Shown here piece by piece: positions 8,378 through 16,275 of a DNA stretch of 64,000 nt; position 1 is the stretch's first letter; each line of letters begins with the position of its first letter. Both the position numbers and the translations under genes were made by a program. The stretch lies in contig NZ_CP007410.1 in NCBI RefSeq assembly GCF_000585995.1, forward strand, positions 4,057,430-4,121,429, read 5' to 3'. The stretch comes from Pseudomonas brassicacearum (GTDB lineage Bacteria > Pseudomonadota > Gammaproteobacteria > Pseudomonadales > Pseudomonadaceae). The notes below the pieces were generated by a model that made no database searches, was not told where the DNA came from, and was given only the letters and a program-made list of their open reading frames with translations.

Positions 8378-9457
8378 CTAGCGTTCGACCGTGCGGTTCC
8401 AGCGCGTCGTCCATTCGCTGCGCTGCTGGTTGATCGTCTCCCAGTCGACCTTGATCAACGCATTGACCTTATCCGGACCGTAGGGCATACGCGCGGCGAC
8501 ATCCGGCTCAAGGCTGACGGTTTTGTTGACCGGTGCGAAACCGTTTTCCCGCGCCTGGATTTCCTGCACTTGCGGTGACAGCACATATTGGATGAATTGC
8601 TGCGACAGCTCAGGCTGCGCGTTGGGTGTGATACCACAGGCGGCAATCTGCAGGGCGATGCCGCCCTCCTTGGGATAGATAAACTTGAGTGGAAAGCCGG
8701 TGCTCTGCAAAGCCACCGCACGACCGCTGCCATACACGGCCATGACCACATCGCCGTTCTGCATCATGCCGTCCATTTCACCTGGCGCCGATACCCACGC
8801 CAGGACGTTGGGGCCGATTTCGTCCTTCAGCGCCTTGAAGCCAGGATCGATATTCTTTTCACCCCCGCCGCGCAAACGGGCCATCTGCACCAGCGTATGC
8901 AAGCCATAGGTGTTGGTCACGGGCGGCATGCCCAGCAGTTGCCTGTAGCGGGTATTGGTGAGGTCTTCCCAGGAATCCGGCGGGGCCCAGCCACGCTTCT
9001 TGAAGGCCTCTTCGTTGTAACCGATACCGGTGGCGACCACGCCGATCCCAGTCGCTTCGGGACTGATTCGCGCCAGCGGATAGAGGTCTTGATAGACCGG
9101 CGCATCGCTGAGTTTTGCACACAGTCCCATTTGCAACGCCTGGTACATCGGCCCATCGTCCATCATCGCCACGTTGATCTGCTGGCGACCTTTCTGGGCC
9201 TGCAATTTGGCCAGGGTTTCAGTCGAGTTACCCGCAACGTAGATCACTTTGACGTTGTGCTGCTTCTCGAAGGCTGGAATGACCTTGGTCTTGTACATCT
9301 GCTCGGTTGACCCGCCCACACCGGCGACATACAGCGTCGGCTCAGCGAAAACGGCACCACTACTGCCCAACCCCAAGAGGGTCACGGTGACAACAATGGC
9401 CATGCGGGCCAAGGGACTAAACGGCGGAATTGCTGAGGTCGAATTATGGCTATTCAC
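8378..9457 (-). CDS. Periplasmic extracellular solute-binding protein, PotD-like
   Basis: A 359-residue binding protein with a Sec signal peptide ending about residue 38 (GAVFA before EPTLYV). The mature part looks like type-2 periplasmic binding proteins of the spermidine/putrescine and opine clusters. It is the first gene of the leftward operon and would define ligand specificity. A second Met at residue 19 is an alternative start that still leaves a usable signal peptide. The nature of the ligand (amine, imino acid or opine) is inferred only from the downstream enzymes. Confidence 0.87.
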   Translation of the reverse strand: MNSHNSTSAIPPFSPLARMAIVVTVTLLGLGSSGAVFAEPTLYVAGVGGSTEQMYKTKVIPAFEKQHNVKVIYVAGNSTETLAKLQAQKGRQQINVAMMDDGPMYQALQMGLCAKLSDAPVYQDLYPLARISPEATGIGVVATGIGYNEEAFKKRGWAPPDSWEDLTNTRYRQLLGMPPVTNTYGLHTLVQMARLRGGGEKNIDPGFKALKDEIGPNVLAWVSAPGEMDGMMQNGDVVMAVYGSGRAVALQSTGFPLKFIYPKEGGIALQIAACGITPNAQPELSQQFIQYVLSPQVQEIQARENGFAPVNKTVSLEPDVAARMPYGPDKVNALIKVDWETINQQRSEWTTRWNRTVER

Positions 9458-9682
9458 AGACTATCTCCGAAGTGCGTGGGGGCAGATCGAACAATGCGTC
9501 AGTTGCTTCGGCGTCAATCGAAGCCATGCAGCGCGCTGCATGTTGTCGGCGAAAACCTCACGCCGATGGCGCATCTTCAGGTGCGCTATGGGGTTGCTGT
9601 ATTGGAGTATTGCGATGCACTATCCATATGGTCAAATCAGAATATTCGGGTTAGTTATTCATATTTGATATGGAAGGCAGGC
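9458..9682. promoter_or_regulatory. Divergent promoter region between binding-protein gene and LysR gene
   Basis: This 225-base AT-richer stretch separates the leftward catabolic operon from its rightward LysR gene. The part nearest the regulator (about 9600-9672) is markedly AT-rich, with several ATAT-type elements, as usual for LysR-controlled divergent promoters. No single T-N11-A box could be chosen with confidence. Confidence 0.45.
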
Positions 9683-10576
9683 ATGAATCTCAGGCAAATC
9701 GAAGCATTCCGCAGCGTCATGCGACTGGGCTCGATGACTGCGGCAGCCGAGGTGCTGTATACCTCGCAACCCAATGTCAGCCGGCTGATAGCGCAGTTGG
9801 AACTGAGCACTGGACTGACCCTGTTCAAGCGCGCAGGCGTGCGGCTGGTCCCCACGCAAGAAGGCCAGGCGTTCTTTCATGAAGTGGAACGCGCCTATGT
9901 CGGCCTCGACAGCCTCAAGCATTCGGCGAAGAACATTCGCAACCTGGGCACCGGGCGTTTGCGTGTAGCAGCGATACCGTCGACTGGCCTGAGCCTGCTC
10001 CCCGCAGTGATCAAGACCTTCACCGCCACGCGCCCCGAACTCACGGTGTCACTGCACGTGAATTCCTCGCCCACGGTGGAACAATGGGTCAAGTCGCAGT
10101 TTTGTGACATTGGCATCGTGGTTCATCCCGGCGACGTCAACAGCGAGCAAATCGAATTGCTCGCCGAAAAAGCGGCCGTGTGCGTATTGCCTCGCGCCCA
10201 CGCACTGGCGGCAAAATCACAGATCACCTTCCAGGACCTCGAAGGGCAGCCGTTCGTTTCACTCTGCCACGGCGACGGCACACGATCATTGGTGGACGGT
10301 TTGTTCGAGCAGGCAGGCGTCGAGCGAATAATGGCCGTCGAAGCGCAGTACAGCGCGATCAACTGCGAGATGGTCGCGCTCGGCATGGGCATCACCCTCG
10401 CCCATCCGCTGGTCGCCAAGGACTATCTGCATCGGGACATCGTGGTCAGGCCGTTCACACCGGACATCCTCTTTCCGACCTACGTGATATGGCCGACCGC
10501 ACCCACACGGACGCGATTGGTCGAGGAATTCGTCGATACGTTGAAGGCGTATTATCGAGACGTGGAAGGTGCGTGA
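9683..10576 (+). CDS. LysR-family regulator of the amine/imino-acid catabolic operon
   Basis: A 297-residue LysR protein: N-terminal winged helix (MNLRQIEAFRSVMRLGSMTA, then SQPNVSRLIAQLE) and a substrate-binding effector domain. The frame is open from 9446, but the ATG at 9683 follows a GGAAGG site and begins directly with the family N-terminus. Placed divergently from the binding-protein gene, it is the natural activator of the ABC importer and flavoenzyme operon, responding to the imported compound or a product. Similar regulators control opine and octopine use; this is family knowledge, not shown here. Confidence 0.88.
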   Translation: MNLRQIEAFRSVMRLGSMTAAAEVLYTSQPNVSRLIAQLELSTGLTLFKRAGVRLVPTQEGQAFFHEVERAYVGLDSLKHSAKNIRNLGTGRLRVAAIPSTGLSLLPAVIKTFTATRPELTVSLHVNSSPTVEQWVKSQFCDIGIVVHPGDVNSEQIELLAEKAAVCVLPRAHALAAKSQITFQDLEGQPFVSLCHGDGTRSLVDGLFEQAGVERIMAVEAQYSAINCEMVALGMGITLAHPLVAKDYLHRDIVVRPFTPDILFPTYVIWPTAPTRTRLVEEFVDTLKAYYRDVEGA

Positions 10577-10613
10577 TCCGGTGTCCTGGCGTTGGAGAAC
10601 GCCCAACGTACCG

Positions 10614-10856
10614 TCACAGCTTGGGAATATCTCCCGTGGCTTCCGCAATCGTTGCCAGCAACTCTTCCATCGCGGCGACGTTGTCCAACAGCCTCGCAAA
10701 CGATTGGTGAACGGCACCGTCAACATCCAAGGTTTGCTGTCCCCGAAGCTCTGTCACGTTGCCCGACTCCATTTTTTCAAGCGCCAACACGCTTTCACGC
10801 AAAATGCGAAGCTGGCCGAATATCACGGCGACTTGGTCTCTGCTTTCCATAATCAT
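10614..10856 (-). CDS. Small hypothetical protein
   Basis: An 80-residue, mostly helical, soluble protein rich in Leu, Ala and Glu, with no membrane segment or signal. GGAG lies 8 bases before the ATG at 10856; an in-frame ATG at 10850 and a GTG at 10859 are alternatives. I do not recognise the family. It stands alone between a rightward LysR gene and a leftward DUF1810 gene. Confidence 0.5.
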   Translation of the reverse strand: MIMESRDQVAVIFGQLRILRESVLALEKMESGNVTELRGQQTLDVDGAVHQSFARLLDNVAAMEELLATIAEATGDIPKL

Positions 10857-10966
10857 CACCCTCGCTCCAGCATCATGATGATTTCCCGCCCACCCCGTTT
10901 GGGGCGCTGGCCGAACAGCTTGAGCACGTGCTGACAGACCAGGCGAAATGTTCTTTTACTCTCCCC

Positions 10967-11398
10967 TCACCCTGAGTGCCCTAGCAGCAAAAGCGTTCTG
11001 CGATCTGGCTCACCGGAATAAAATTGATCGAGCGCCTGTTGGTACAGGGCGGACCCGGTCTGTGCACGCATGAACAGTGTGAGACAGGAGCGAAACTTAA
11101 GGTCGTCGGGCGAACCGAATATCTGCTTGGCACTCATGCCGCGGTGTTCCAGAACAGTTCTCACGCATTGTTCCAGCCGGGGACCGAGTAAATCGTGCTC
11201 CAGATACGCCTGGGCCTCGTCAAGGGTTGAAATGGCAAAGCGATCGGCCATCTCGGAATGACCGAGCCCCCGCAACTGCGGAAATATGAACCACATCCAG
11301 TGACTCGTCTTGCGACCTGCACGCAGCTCGTCCATGACCCGATCGAACAGCGGACGCTGGGCTTCGACGAAACGGGACAGATTGAAAGAATCGTGCAT
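10967..11398 (-). CDS. DUF1810 family protein
   Basis: A 143-residue protein of the DUF1810 family, recognised from its N-terminal part (FNLSRFVEAQ, then SHWMWFIFPQLRGLG) and the later KFRSCLTLF segment. The length is normal for the family. The biochemical role is unknown to me, and there is no operon partner: the nearest leftward gene upstream is a LysR gene about 100 bases away. Confidence 0.85.
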   Translation of the reverse strand: MHDSFNLSRFVEAQRPLFDRVMDELRAGRKTSHWMWFIFPQLRGLGHSEMADRFAISTLDEAQAYLEHDLLGPRLEQCVRTVLEHRGMSAKQIFGSPDDLKFRSCLTLFMRAQTGSALYQQALDQFYSGEPDRRTLLLLGHSG

Positions 11399-11501
11399 GA
11401 TTGGTTTTCCTCAGCCAGTCAGTGCGCAGGGTGTCTGCCGGATAACATCATTTTGGCTTCTGGTCCCTGATCAGCAGCAACGCCACAGCCGAAGGTCGCA
11501 T

Positions 11502-12389
11502 TCATGATTGCCTCAGGATCTTGATCAGGGCGCCAAGCGCTGCCGGGATCTGACGATGTCCCGAATAATACAGAGCAAGTCCCGGCTCCGGAGGGCACCA
11601 ATCCAACAATACCGTTATCAGTCGACCCTCCCTGATCGCCGCTTCAGCATACTGTTCGGGAACGTAGGCAACACCCAACCCATCGATTGCTGCCTGGACC
11701 ATCAAGGCGTTGTCATTCAGAGTCAGTTGGCCTGGCACATCGACTGTCATCGCGCAGCCGGCACGGACAAACTCCCAGCGATAACGCTTGCCACTGGGCA
11801 ACCTTTGCCGGATGCAGCAATGCTGGCGGAGCATCTCCGGCTCGGTGATAGGACTATGACGGGCCAGGTACCCTGGCGATGCCACCACGACAAACCTTAC
11901 GGGCGCTCCAATCGGCACCGCGATCATGTCACGCGGAACTCTGTCCATCAGGCGAATACCTGCGTCAAACCCACGCTCAATGATGTCCACCAAGGCCCCG
12001 TCGACAACCAGATCCAATTCCACACGCGGGTGCAGTTCGACGAAGCGCGGCACGGCTGTGGATAGCAATTCACGTATCCCCGACTCGTTGCCATTGATAC
12101 GCAAAATGCCACGTAGCTGGCCGTCAGCATGAGCAAAATCAGACAGCACCTCATCCATGGCCCCCATGAGCGGCAGCATGCCGTTGACCAGACGCTCACC
12201 CTCTGGCGTAGGCGAAACACTGCGCGTCGTGCGGTGAAGCAAGCGCACCCCCAAGTCCCGCTCGAGTGTACGAACGGCGTGGCTGAGGGAAGACCGACTC
12301 ACGCCGAGCGAATCCGCCGCTTCGCGAAAGCTGCGTCGGGCGATGATTTCGGCGAGTGCGTTCAGGTCTCCCCAAGAAGGTCTCTTCAT
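11502..12389 (-). CDS. LysR-family transcriptional regulator
   Basis: A 295-residue LysR regulator with helix-turn-helix (SFREAADSLGVSRSSLSHAV) and a typical effector domain containing the DAGIRL element of the subgroup that controls neighbouring SDR or efflux genes. It is divergent from an SDR gene with about 100 bases between starts, which suggests local control of that gene. It has the RTTRSVSPTPEGE wing typical of this subgroup. Confidence 0.88.
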   Translation of the reverse strand: MKRPSWGDLNALAEIIARRSFREAADSLGVSRSSLSHAVRTLERDLGVRLLHRTTRSVSPTPEGERLVNGMLPLMGAMDEVLSDFAHADGQLRGILRINGNESGIRELLSTAVPRFVELHPRVELDLVVDGALVDIIERGFDAGIRLMDRVPRDMIAVPIGAPVRFVVVASPGYLARHSPITEPEMLRQHCCIRQRLPSGKRYRWEFVRAGCAMTVDVPGQLTLNDNALMVQAAIDGLGVAYVPEQYAEAAIREGRLITVLLDWCPPEPGLALYYSGHRQIPAALGALIKILRQS

Positions 12390-12488
12390 TGGTGAAGTTT
12401 CCTCACCAGCACGTTCCGTTTATGGGGGTTTTTCCCACCTGCGATCGAACCTAGCATGAGCTCAACACCAACGAGAGGAAAAAACGAC

Positions 12489-13313
12489 ATGGCTAAGACA
12501 TGGTTTATCACCGGTACATCCTCTGGGCTCGGACGCGCGCTTGCCGAACACGCCCTGCAACGCGGCGACCGCGTCATCGCGACGGTGCGCAAGCTTCGTG
12601 CCCTGGATGAGCTGAAGGCACGTTTCCCAGAGCGATTATCGGTATTGGTACTTGACCTCACCGACACGGCAAACGTTCGCCAAACCGTCGATGCCGCTTT
12701 TGGACAAGCAGGCCAAGTGGATTATGTCATCAGTAACGCGGGTTATGGGTTAGTGGGAGCCGCCGAGGAGTTGAGCGACGAACAGATTGCCCGGCAACTG
12801 GCAACCAATCTCACGGGTAGCATCCAGCTGATCCGTGCCGTGCTTCCTCATTTGCGCCGCCAAGGCGGTGGCCGAATCATGCAGGTCTCCTCGGAAGGAG
12901 GACAGGTCGCTTATCCCGGCTTCAGCCTTTATCACGCCAGCAAATGGGGCATTGAAGGATTCGTGGAGGCCGTTGCGCAAGAAGTCGCTGGCTTCGGTAT
13001 TGACTTCATCCTGGCTGAACCAGGGCCGACGGATACTGGCTTCGGCGCAGGCGTCGACTATGCCCAGGCATCGCCTGCCTATGCCGATACGCCGGCCGAC
13101 AAGATTCGCTTGACGTTGCAGTCAGGAATGTTTCCAGTGAAAGGTGACCCGCAGCGCACGGTGGAAACGATGATGCAGGCATTGGATCAGCCTCTTCCGC
13201 CCTTTCGCCTGGCGCTCGGCAGTACGGCCTACAACAACATTCATGCCGCACTGACGAAGCGCTTGCAGGTGCTTGACGCTCACAAGCATGAAGCCTTCGC
13301 GGCCGACAAGTGA
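12489..13313 (+). CDS. Short-chain dehydrogenase/reductase
   Basis: A 274-residue classical SDR: cofactor motif TGTSSGLG (residues about 8-15), NAG motif, catalytic Ser in MQVSSEGG and YHASK active site. The ATG at 12489 follows GAGAGG; a longer frame to 12456 adds only an unrelated stretch. It looks like the SDR subgroup often annotated as oxidoreductase next to a LysR gene. It probably reduces a carbonyl or oxidises an alcohol with NAD(P); the substrate is unknown. It is controlled plausibly by the divergent LysR protein. Confidence 0.88.
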   Translation: MAKTWFITGTSSGLGRALAEHALQRGDRVIATVRKLRALDELKARFPERLSVLVLDLTDTANVRQTVDAAFGQAGQVDYVISNAGYGLVGAAEELSDEQIARQLATNLTGSIQLIRAVLPHLRRQGGGRIMQVSSEGGQVAYPGFSLYHASKWGIEGFVEAVAQEVAGFGIDFILAEPGPTDTGFGAGVDYAQASPAYADTPADKIRLTLQSGMFPVKGDPQRTVETMMQALDQPLPPFRLALGSTAYNNIHAALTKRLQVLDAHKHEAFAADK

Positions 13314-13358
13314 TGGTCGCTCGAACAGTCAGGCAAGCTCCGGCGCCTCATCAAGTCG

Positions 13359-14681
13359 TTAAGTTTCGGCGGCGCTCGCCTGCATTGGGACCGACTCGCC
13401 CTGCAAGTGATCGGCCTGCCGCCCCAACTGAAAGCCCAGGTACCCCCACAGCAATGCGCAACCGGCGCCGATCACTGCTGTCATGCCGGCCCCCTGCCCC
13501 AGCATGTCGAGCAGGCTCTTGGCCCAGCCGCTGACGGCATCCCCTGCGCGGTAAACGACGGTGTCGATCAGGTTCTTGGCCTTGTACTTGCTCTCGGCAT
13601 CCAGCGGTGCAAAGAGCATTTCCCGGCCCGGTCGGACGAATGCATACTCGCCGATCCGCCGCACGATCATCAATGCCGCCAGCACCGCGAAACCCGGCGC
13701 CAGGGCGAGGCCCAGGAAGCCGATGCACATCAACAGCGGTACAACTGCCAGCAACGCCCCCACGCCCAGCTTCGGTGCGATGCGTCCGGTGATGAATAAC
13801 TGAGAGAGCAATGCACCGGCTTGCACGATGAAATCAAGGGTGCCAAAGACGCGCACCTGCGTCTCGCGATCAGGAAACAACTCAGCCACCAAACGAGCCT
13901 GCTCGAAATAGAGAAAAGTGCTCACCGTCGCCAACAACACCACGAAACCTGCAATCCCCAGTAAGTAAGGCGACTTGAGCACGGCGGTCAAGCCGCTGAA
14001 TGGATTGCCACCCAGTGGTTGGCGGGGGCTTTGTGTCGGCGCGGCACCGGGTCGACCGGCCCCACCCGTGGCGCGCCAGCGCATCAATGTCTGTTTCAAC
14101 CCCAGGGCAGCACCTAACAGCAAGGCTGCCAGAAACATCAACCCTGACGCGCCGAGCGTTTCGATGAGCATCGCACTCAATGCTGGCCCCAGCAGGCCAC
14201 CCACACTGGCCCCCGCGGCAATGAAAGCGAATAGACGTCTGGCCTGCTCACCGTCGAAGACATCCGCCATCAGGCTCCAGGCCACAGACACAACAAACAG
14301 GTTGTACACCGAGATCCATACGTAAAAGGTACGGGCTAGCCACACACTGTCCGGCTGGAACTCAAACAGCTCGACGAACATCAGCAAGTTGATGGCGAAG
14401 AACCCGTATACCCAATCAACGAGGCGCAGGCGCGGAACCCGAGAACTGAGCCAGGCAAACATCGGGACGGCCGCCAACATGACCAGAAAGGTTGCGGTGA
14501 ACAGCCATTGCAAATTCTCCACGCCCGCCGTGATCCCCATGGATTCACGGATCGGGCGCAGCATGAAATAGCCAGTGAAAAGGCAGAGGAACAGCACAAA
14601 CCCGCACAGTGCCGGACACAGTTCATCGTCTTGTGCGTTAAGCGCCAGACTCAGACGATGCAGGAAGGAAGGCGTACTCAT
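13359..14681 (-). CDS. MFS-fold transporter related to NTP/NDP (ATP/ADP) exchangers
   Basis: A 440-residue protein with about 12 membrane spans. The N-terminal stretch (GYFMLRPIRESMGI) resembles the bacterial Npt/Tlc-like nucleotide exchangers and their free-living relatives, which are usually annotated only as MFS transporters. The ATG at 14681 has AGGAG nearby; the longer frame to 14750 is rejected. It lies 68 bases downstream of the SDR gene at 14750 on the same strand. The substrate is unknown; in a free-living Pseudomonas, ATP import is unlikely. Confidence 0.8.
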   Translation of the reverse strand: MSTPSFLHRLSLALNAQDDELCPALCGFVLFLCLFTGYFMLRPIRESMGITAGVENLQWLFTATFLVMLAAVPMFAWLSSRVPRLRLVDWVYGFFAINLLMFVELFEFQPDSVWLARTFYVWISVYNLFVVSVAWSLMADVFDGEQARRLFAFIAAGASVGGLLGPALSAMLIETLGASGLMFLAALLLGAALGLKQTLMRWRATGGAGRPGAAPTQSPRQPLGGNPFSGLTAVLKSPYLLGIAGFVVLLATVSTFLYFEQARLVAELFPDRETQVRVFGTLDFIVQAGALLSQLFITGRIAPKLGVGALLAVVPLLMCIGFLGLALAPGFAVLAALMIVRRIGEYAFVRPGREMLFAPLDAESKYKAKNLIDTVVYRAGDAVSGWAKSLLDMLGQGAGMTAVIGAGCALLWGYLGFQLGRQADHLQGESVPMQASAAET

Positions 14682-14749
14682 GGGAACTCCTGGGAGACGA
14701 CGACAAGCCAAAAGGCGGGCACGGGACGGATTCCCGCGCCCCAGGTGCA

Positions 14750-15802
14750 TCAGCGATAGGCCACGCCGGTCAGTCGCTCAGAGACAGCCCAAAGCCGTTC
14801 GGCGTCCGCCTCCTCGGTTGCGGCGGCGGGCGTCTTGGCGAAGCCCAGCGGACCACGTTTTTCTTCGTCACCGGTCGGACCGTAATAAGCGCCGCCGACG
14901 GCTTCCGGTGCGGTGGCGGCGTACAGCGTGGGCAACGCCCCTTGTGCCGAGGAGTGGTACGCGTCGCGGTCTTCTGCCCAGCGCTGGCCGAACGCACTGT
15001 TGAGGCCGGGACCCCGCGCGACCAACTCGGTCACGGCGACGCCGGGGTGCGCAGCGATGCTGCGAATGCCCCAACGTTCGGCGTCACTGCGCCGCTGCAA
15101 CGCGAATGCCCAATTCAGGATGGCCAGTTTCGATTGTGCGTAGGCCGCATACGGGTCGTACTTCTGCTCGGCCTGAAGGTCATCGAAGTTCAGGGTGCCA
15201 CGCGCGGCGGCAATGCTTGAAAGGCTCACCACGCGGGCGTCCTGGCTTTGACGCAAGAGCGGCATCAACAGGCCGGTGAGCGCGAAATGCCCCAGGTAAT
15301 TGGTCGCCAATTGAAGCTCGAGATCATCCGCAGACGTACCTCGTTCGGGCGGCGCCATGATCGCGGCATTGTTGATTAACACGTCAAGGCGCGACAGCTT
15401 CTGATTGAGGCGCTGGGCCAGACCGCTCACAGAGGAAAGGTTGGCCAGGTCCACGGCCTCGAACCGCACCTTGGCATCGGGCACCGACATCTGGATGCGT
15501 GCGATGGCCTCCGCGCCGCGCTCAGGATTGCGCGCGGCGATAATCACTTCGGCGCCGGCACGCGCCAGTGCCAGCGCATCCTCATAGCCCATGCCACTGG
15601 TGCCGCCGGTGATCAAGACGATTCGGCCCTTCTGGGAGGGTATATCGCCGGTCGACCAGTCGGGTTTCGGTGCAACACGAGCAGACGCTTCGATGCTCAT
15701 GGCGCTCAGCAGCAAGACACCCGCGGCAAGGGTACGAGCCAACGTCCCAAATCGGCTGATGTTGTTCTCAAGGTTCATTACCGGTGTTGTTTTATTCCAC
15801 AT
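14750..15802 (-). CDS. SDR oxidoreductase with an N-terminal Sec-type signal peptide
   Basis: A 350-residue protein. Residues about 1-43 form a signal-like leader: positive n-region, hydrophobic TLAAGVLLLSAMSIEA core and ASA cleavage box. A complete SDR domain follows: cofactor motif TGGTSGMG, NNAA motif and an AYAQSK active site (Tyr and Lys present), resembling retinol-dehydrogenase/WW-oxidoreductase-like SDRs. The ATG at 15802 is preferred; an in-frame ATG at 15778 still keeps the leader. An exported NAD(P)-dependent enzyme is odd, because the cofactor is cytoplasmic. The leader may act as a membrane anchor. Confidence 0.82.
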   Translation of the reverse strand: MWNKTTPVMNLENNISRFGTLARTLAAGVLLLSAMSIEASARVAPKPDWSTGDIPSQKGRIVLITGGTSGMGYEDALALARAGAEVIIAARNPERGAEAIARIQMSVPDAKVRFEAVDLANLSSVSGLAQRLNQKLSRLDVLINNAAIMAPPERGTSADDLELQLATNYLGHFALTGLLMPLLRQSQDARVVSLSSIAAARGTLNFDDLQAEQKYDPYAAYAQSKLAILNWAFALQRRSDAERWGIRSIAAHPGVAVTELVARGPGLNSAFGQRWAEDRDAYHSSAQGALPTLYAATAPEAVGGAYYGPTGDEEKRGPLGFAKTPAAATEEADAERLWAVSERLTGVAYR

Positions 15803-15846
15803 GACTGAGTTCCCTATTGGAATGATGAGTTGCAATGACAGGCTGC

Positions 15847-16108
15847 TCACTGGAGCACGCACGCCTCGGCCAATTTCAGAAAGCTGATGCGCTGCGTCAC
15901 CCCTTGGGTATCGACGTACGTCATCTTTGCTCGCACGACCTCGCACACCTGCGATCTCGGCTCATCGATGCGAACAACCTGGGCGATGTCCAGCGGCATG
16001 CCGTATTCGTATTCAGGGGGGGGGCGATTGTTCTTCGGCGAACAGAGGCGAACCGCTCAAGGCGATCACTGCCAGCAAACCGGTGATCGATACGTTTTGA
16101 ATGTTCAT
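15847..16108 (-). pseudogene. DUF2790 exported protein, frameshifted in a 9-base C tract
   Basis: Read leftward from the ATG at 16106-16108 (GGAG upstream), this is an 86-residue DUF2790-type protein if one C is removed from the run of nine (G run at 16016-16024 on the + strand). It has a signal peptide (MNIQNVSITGLLAVIALSG), then EYEYGMPLDIAQVV, then CEVVRAKMTYVDTQG and a final Cys near AEACVLQ. With nine Cs the frame hits TGA directly after the tract. The downstream part is fully conserved, so the break is recent, phase-variable or a sequencing error. It lies next to a CusRS-like system, a common place for DUF2790 genes. Confidence 0.75.
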
Positions 16109-16187
16109 AGTGGACTCCACGACTGTCCTTACCGGGACGGTCGTAGCACTCTAGGAGGGGGACACTGACGTCAAGGTGACTGCTGAC

Positions 16188-16203
16188 TGACAGGAAGATG
16201 TCA
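16188..16203. promoter_or_regulatory. TGACA-N6-TGTCA inverted repeat upstream of the DUF2790 gene
   Basis: TGACA at 16188-16192 and TGTCA at 16199-16203 face each other about 80-95 bases upstream of the DUF2790 start. The half-sites match those of the palindrome before the response regulator gene, but the spacer is 6 rather than 4. Candidate response-regulator binding site. Confidence 0.4.
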
Positions 16204-16275
16204 AACGCCGGCGCAGGAGAAACGCCGACGTTCACTCAGGCATGGCAATGTCTGGGTGGGAGTGGGCAGCGGCGG

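Noticed and set aside
11399..11501. A 28-codon leftward reading (MNATFGCGVAADQGPEAKMM...) between the LysR and DUF1810 genes
   Set aside because: It is only an in-frame extension of another reading inside the LysR gene end, with no ribosome site and no known family.
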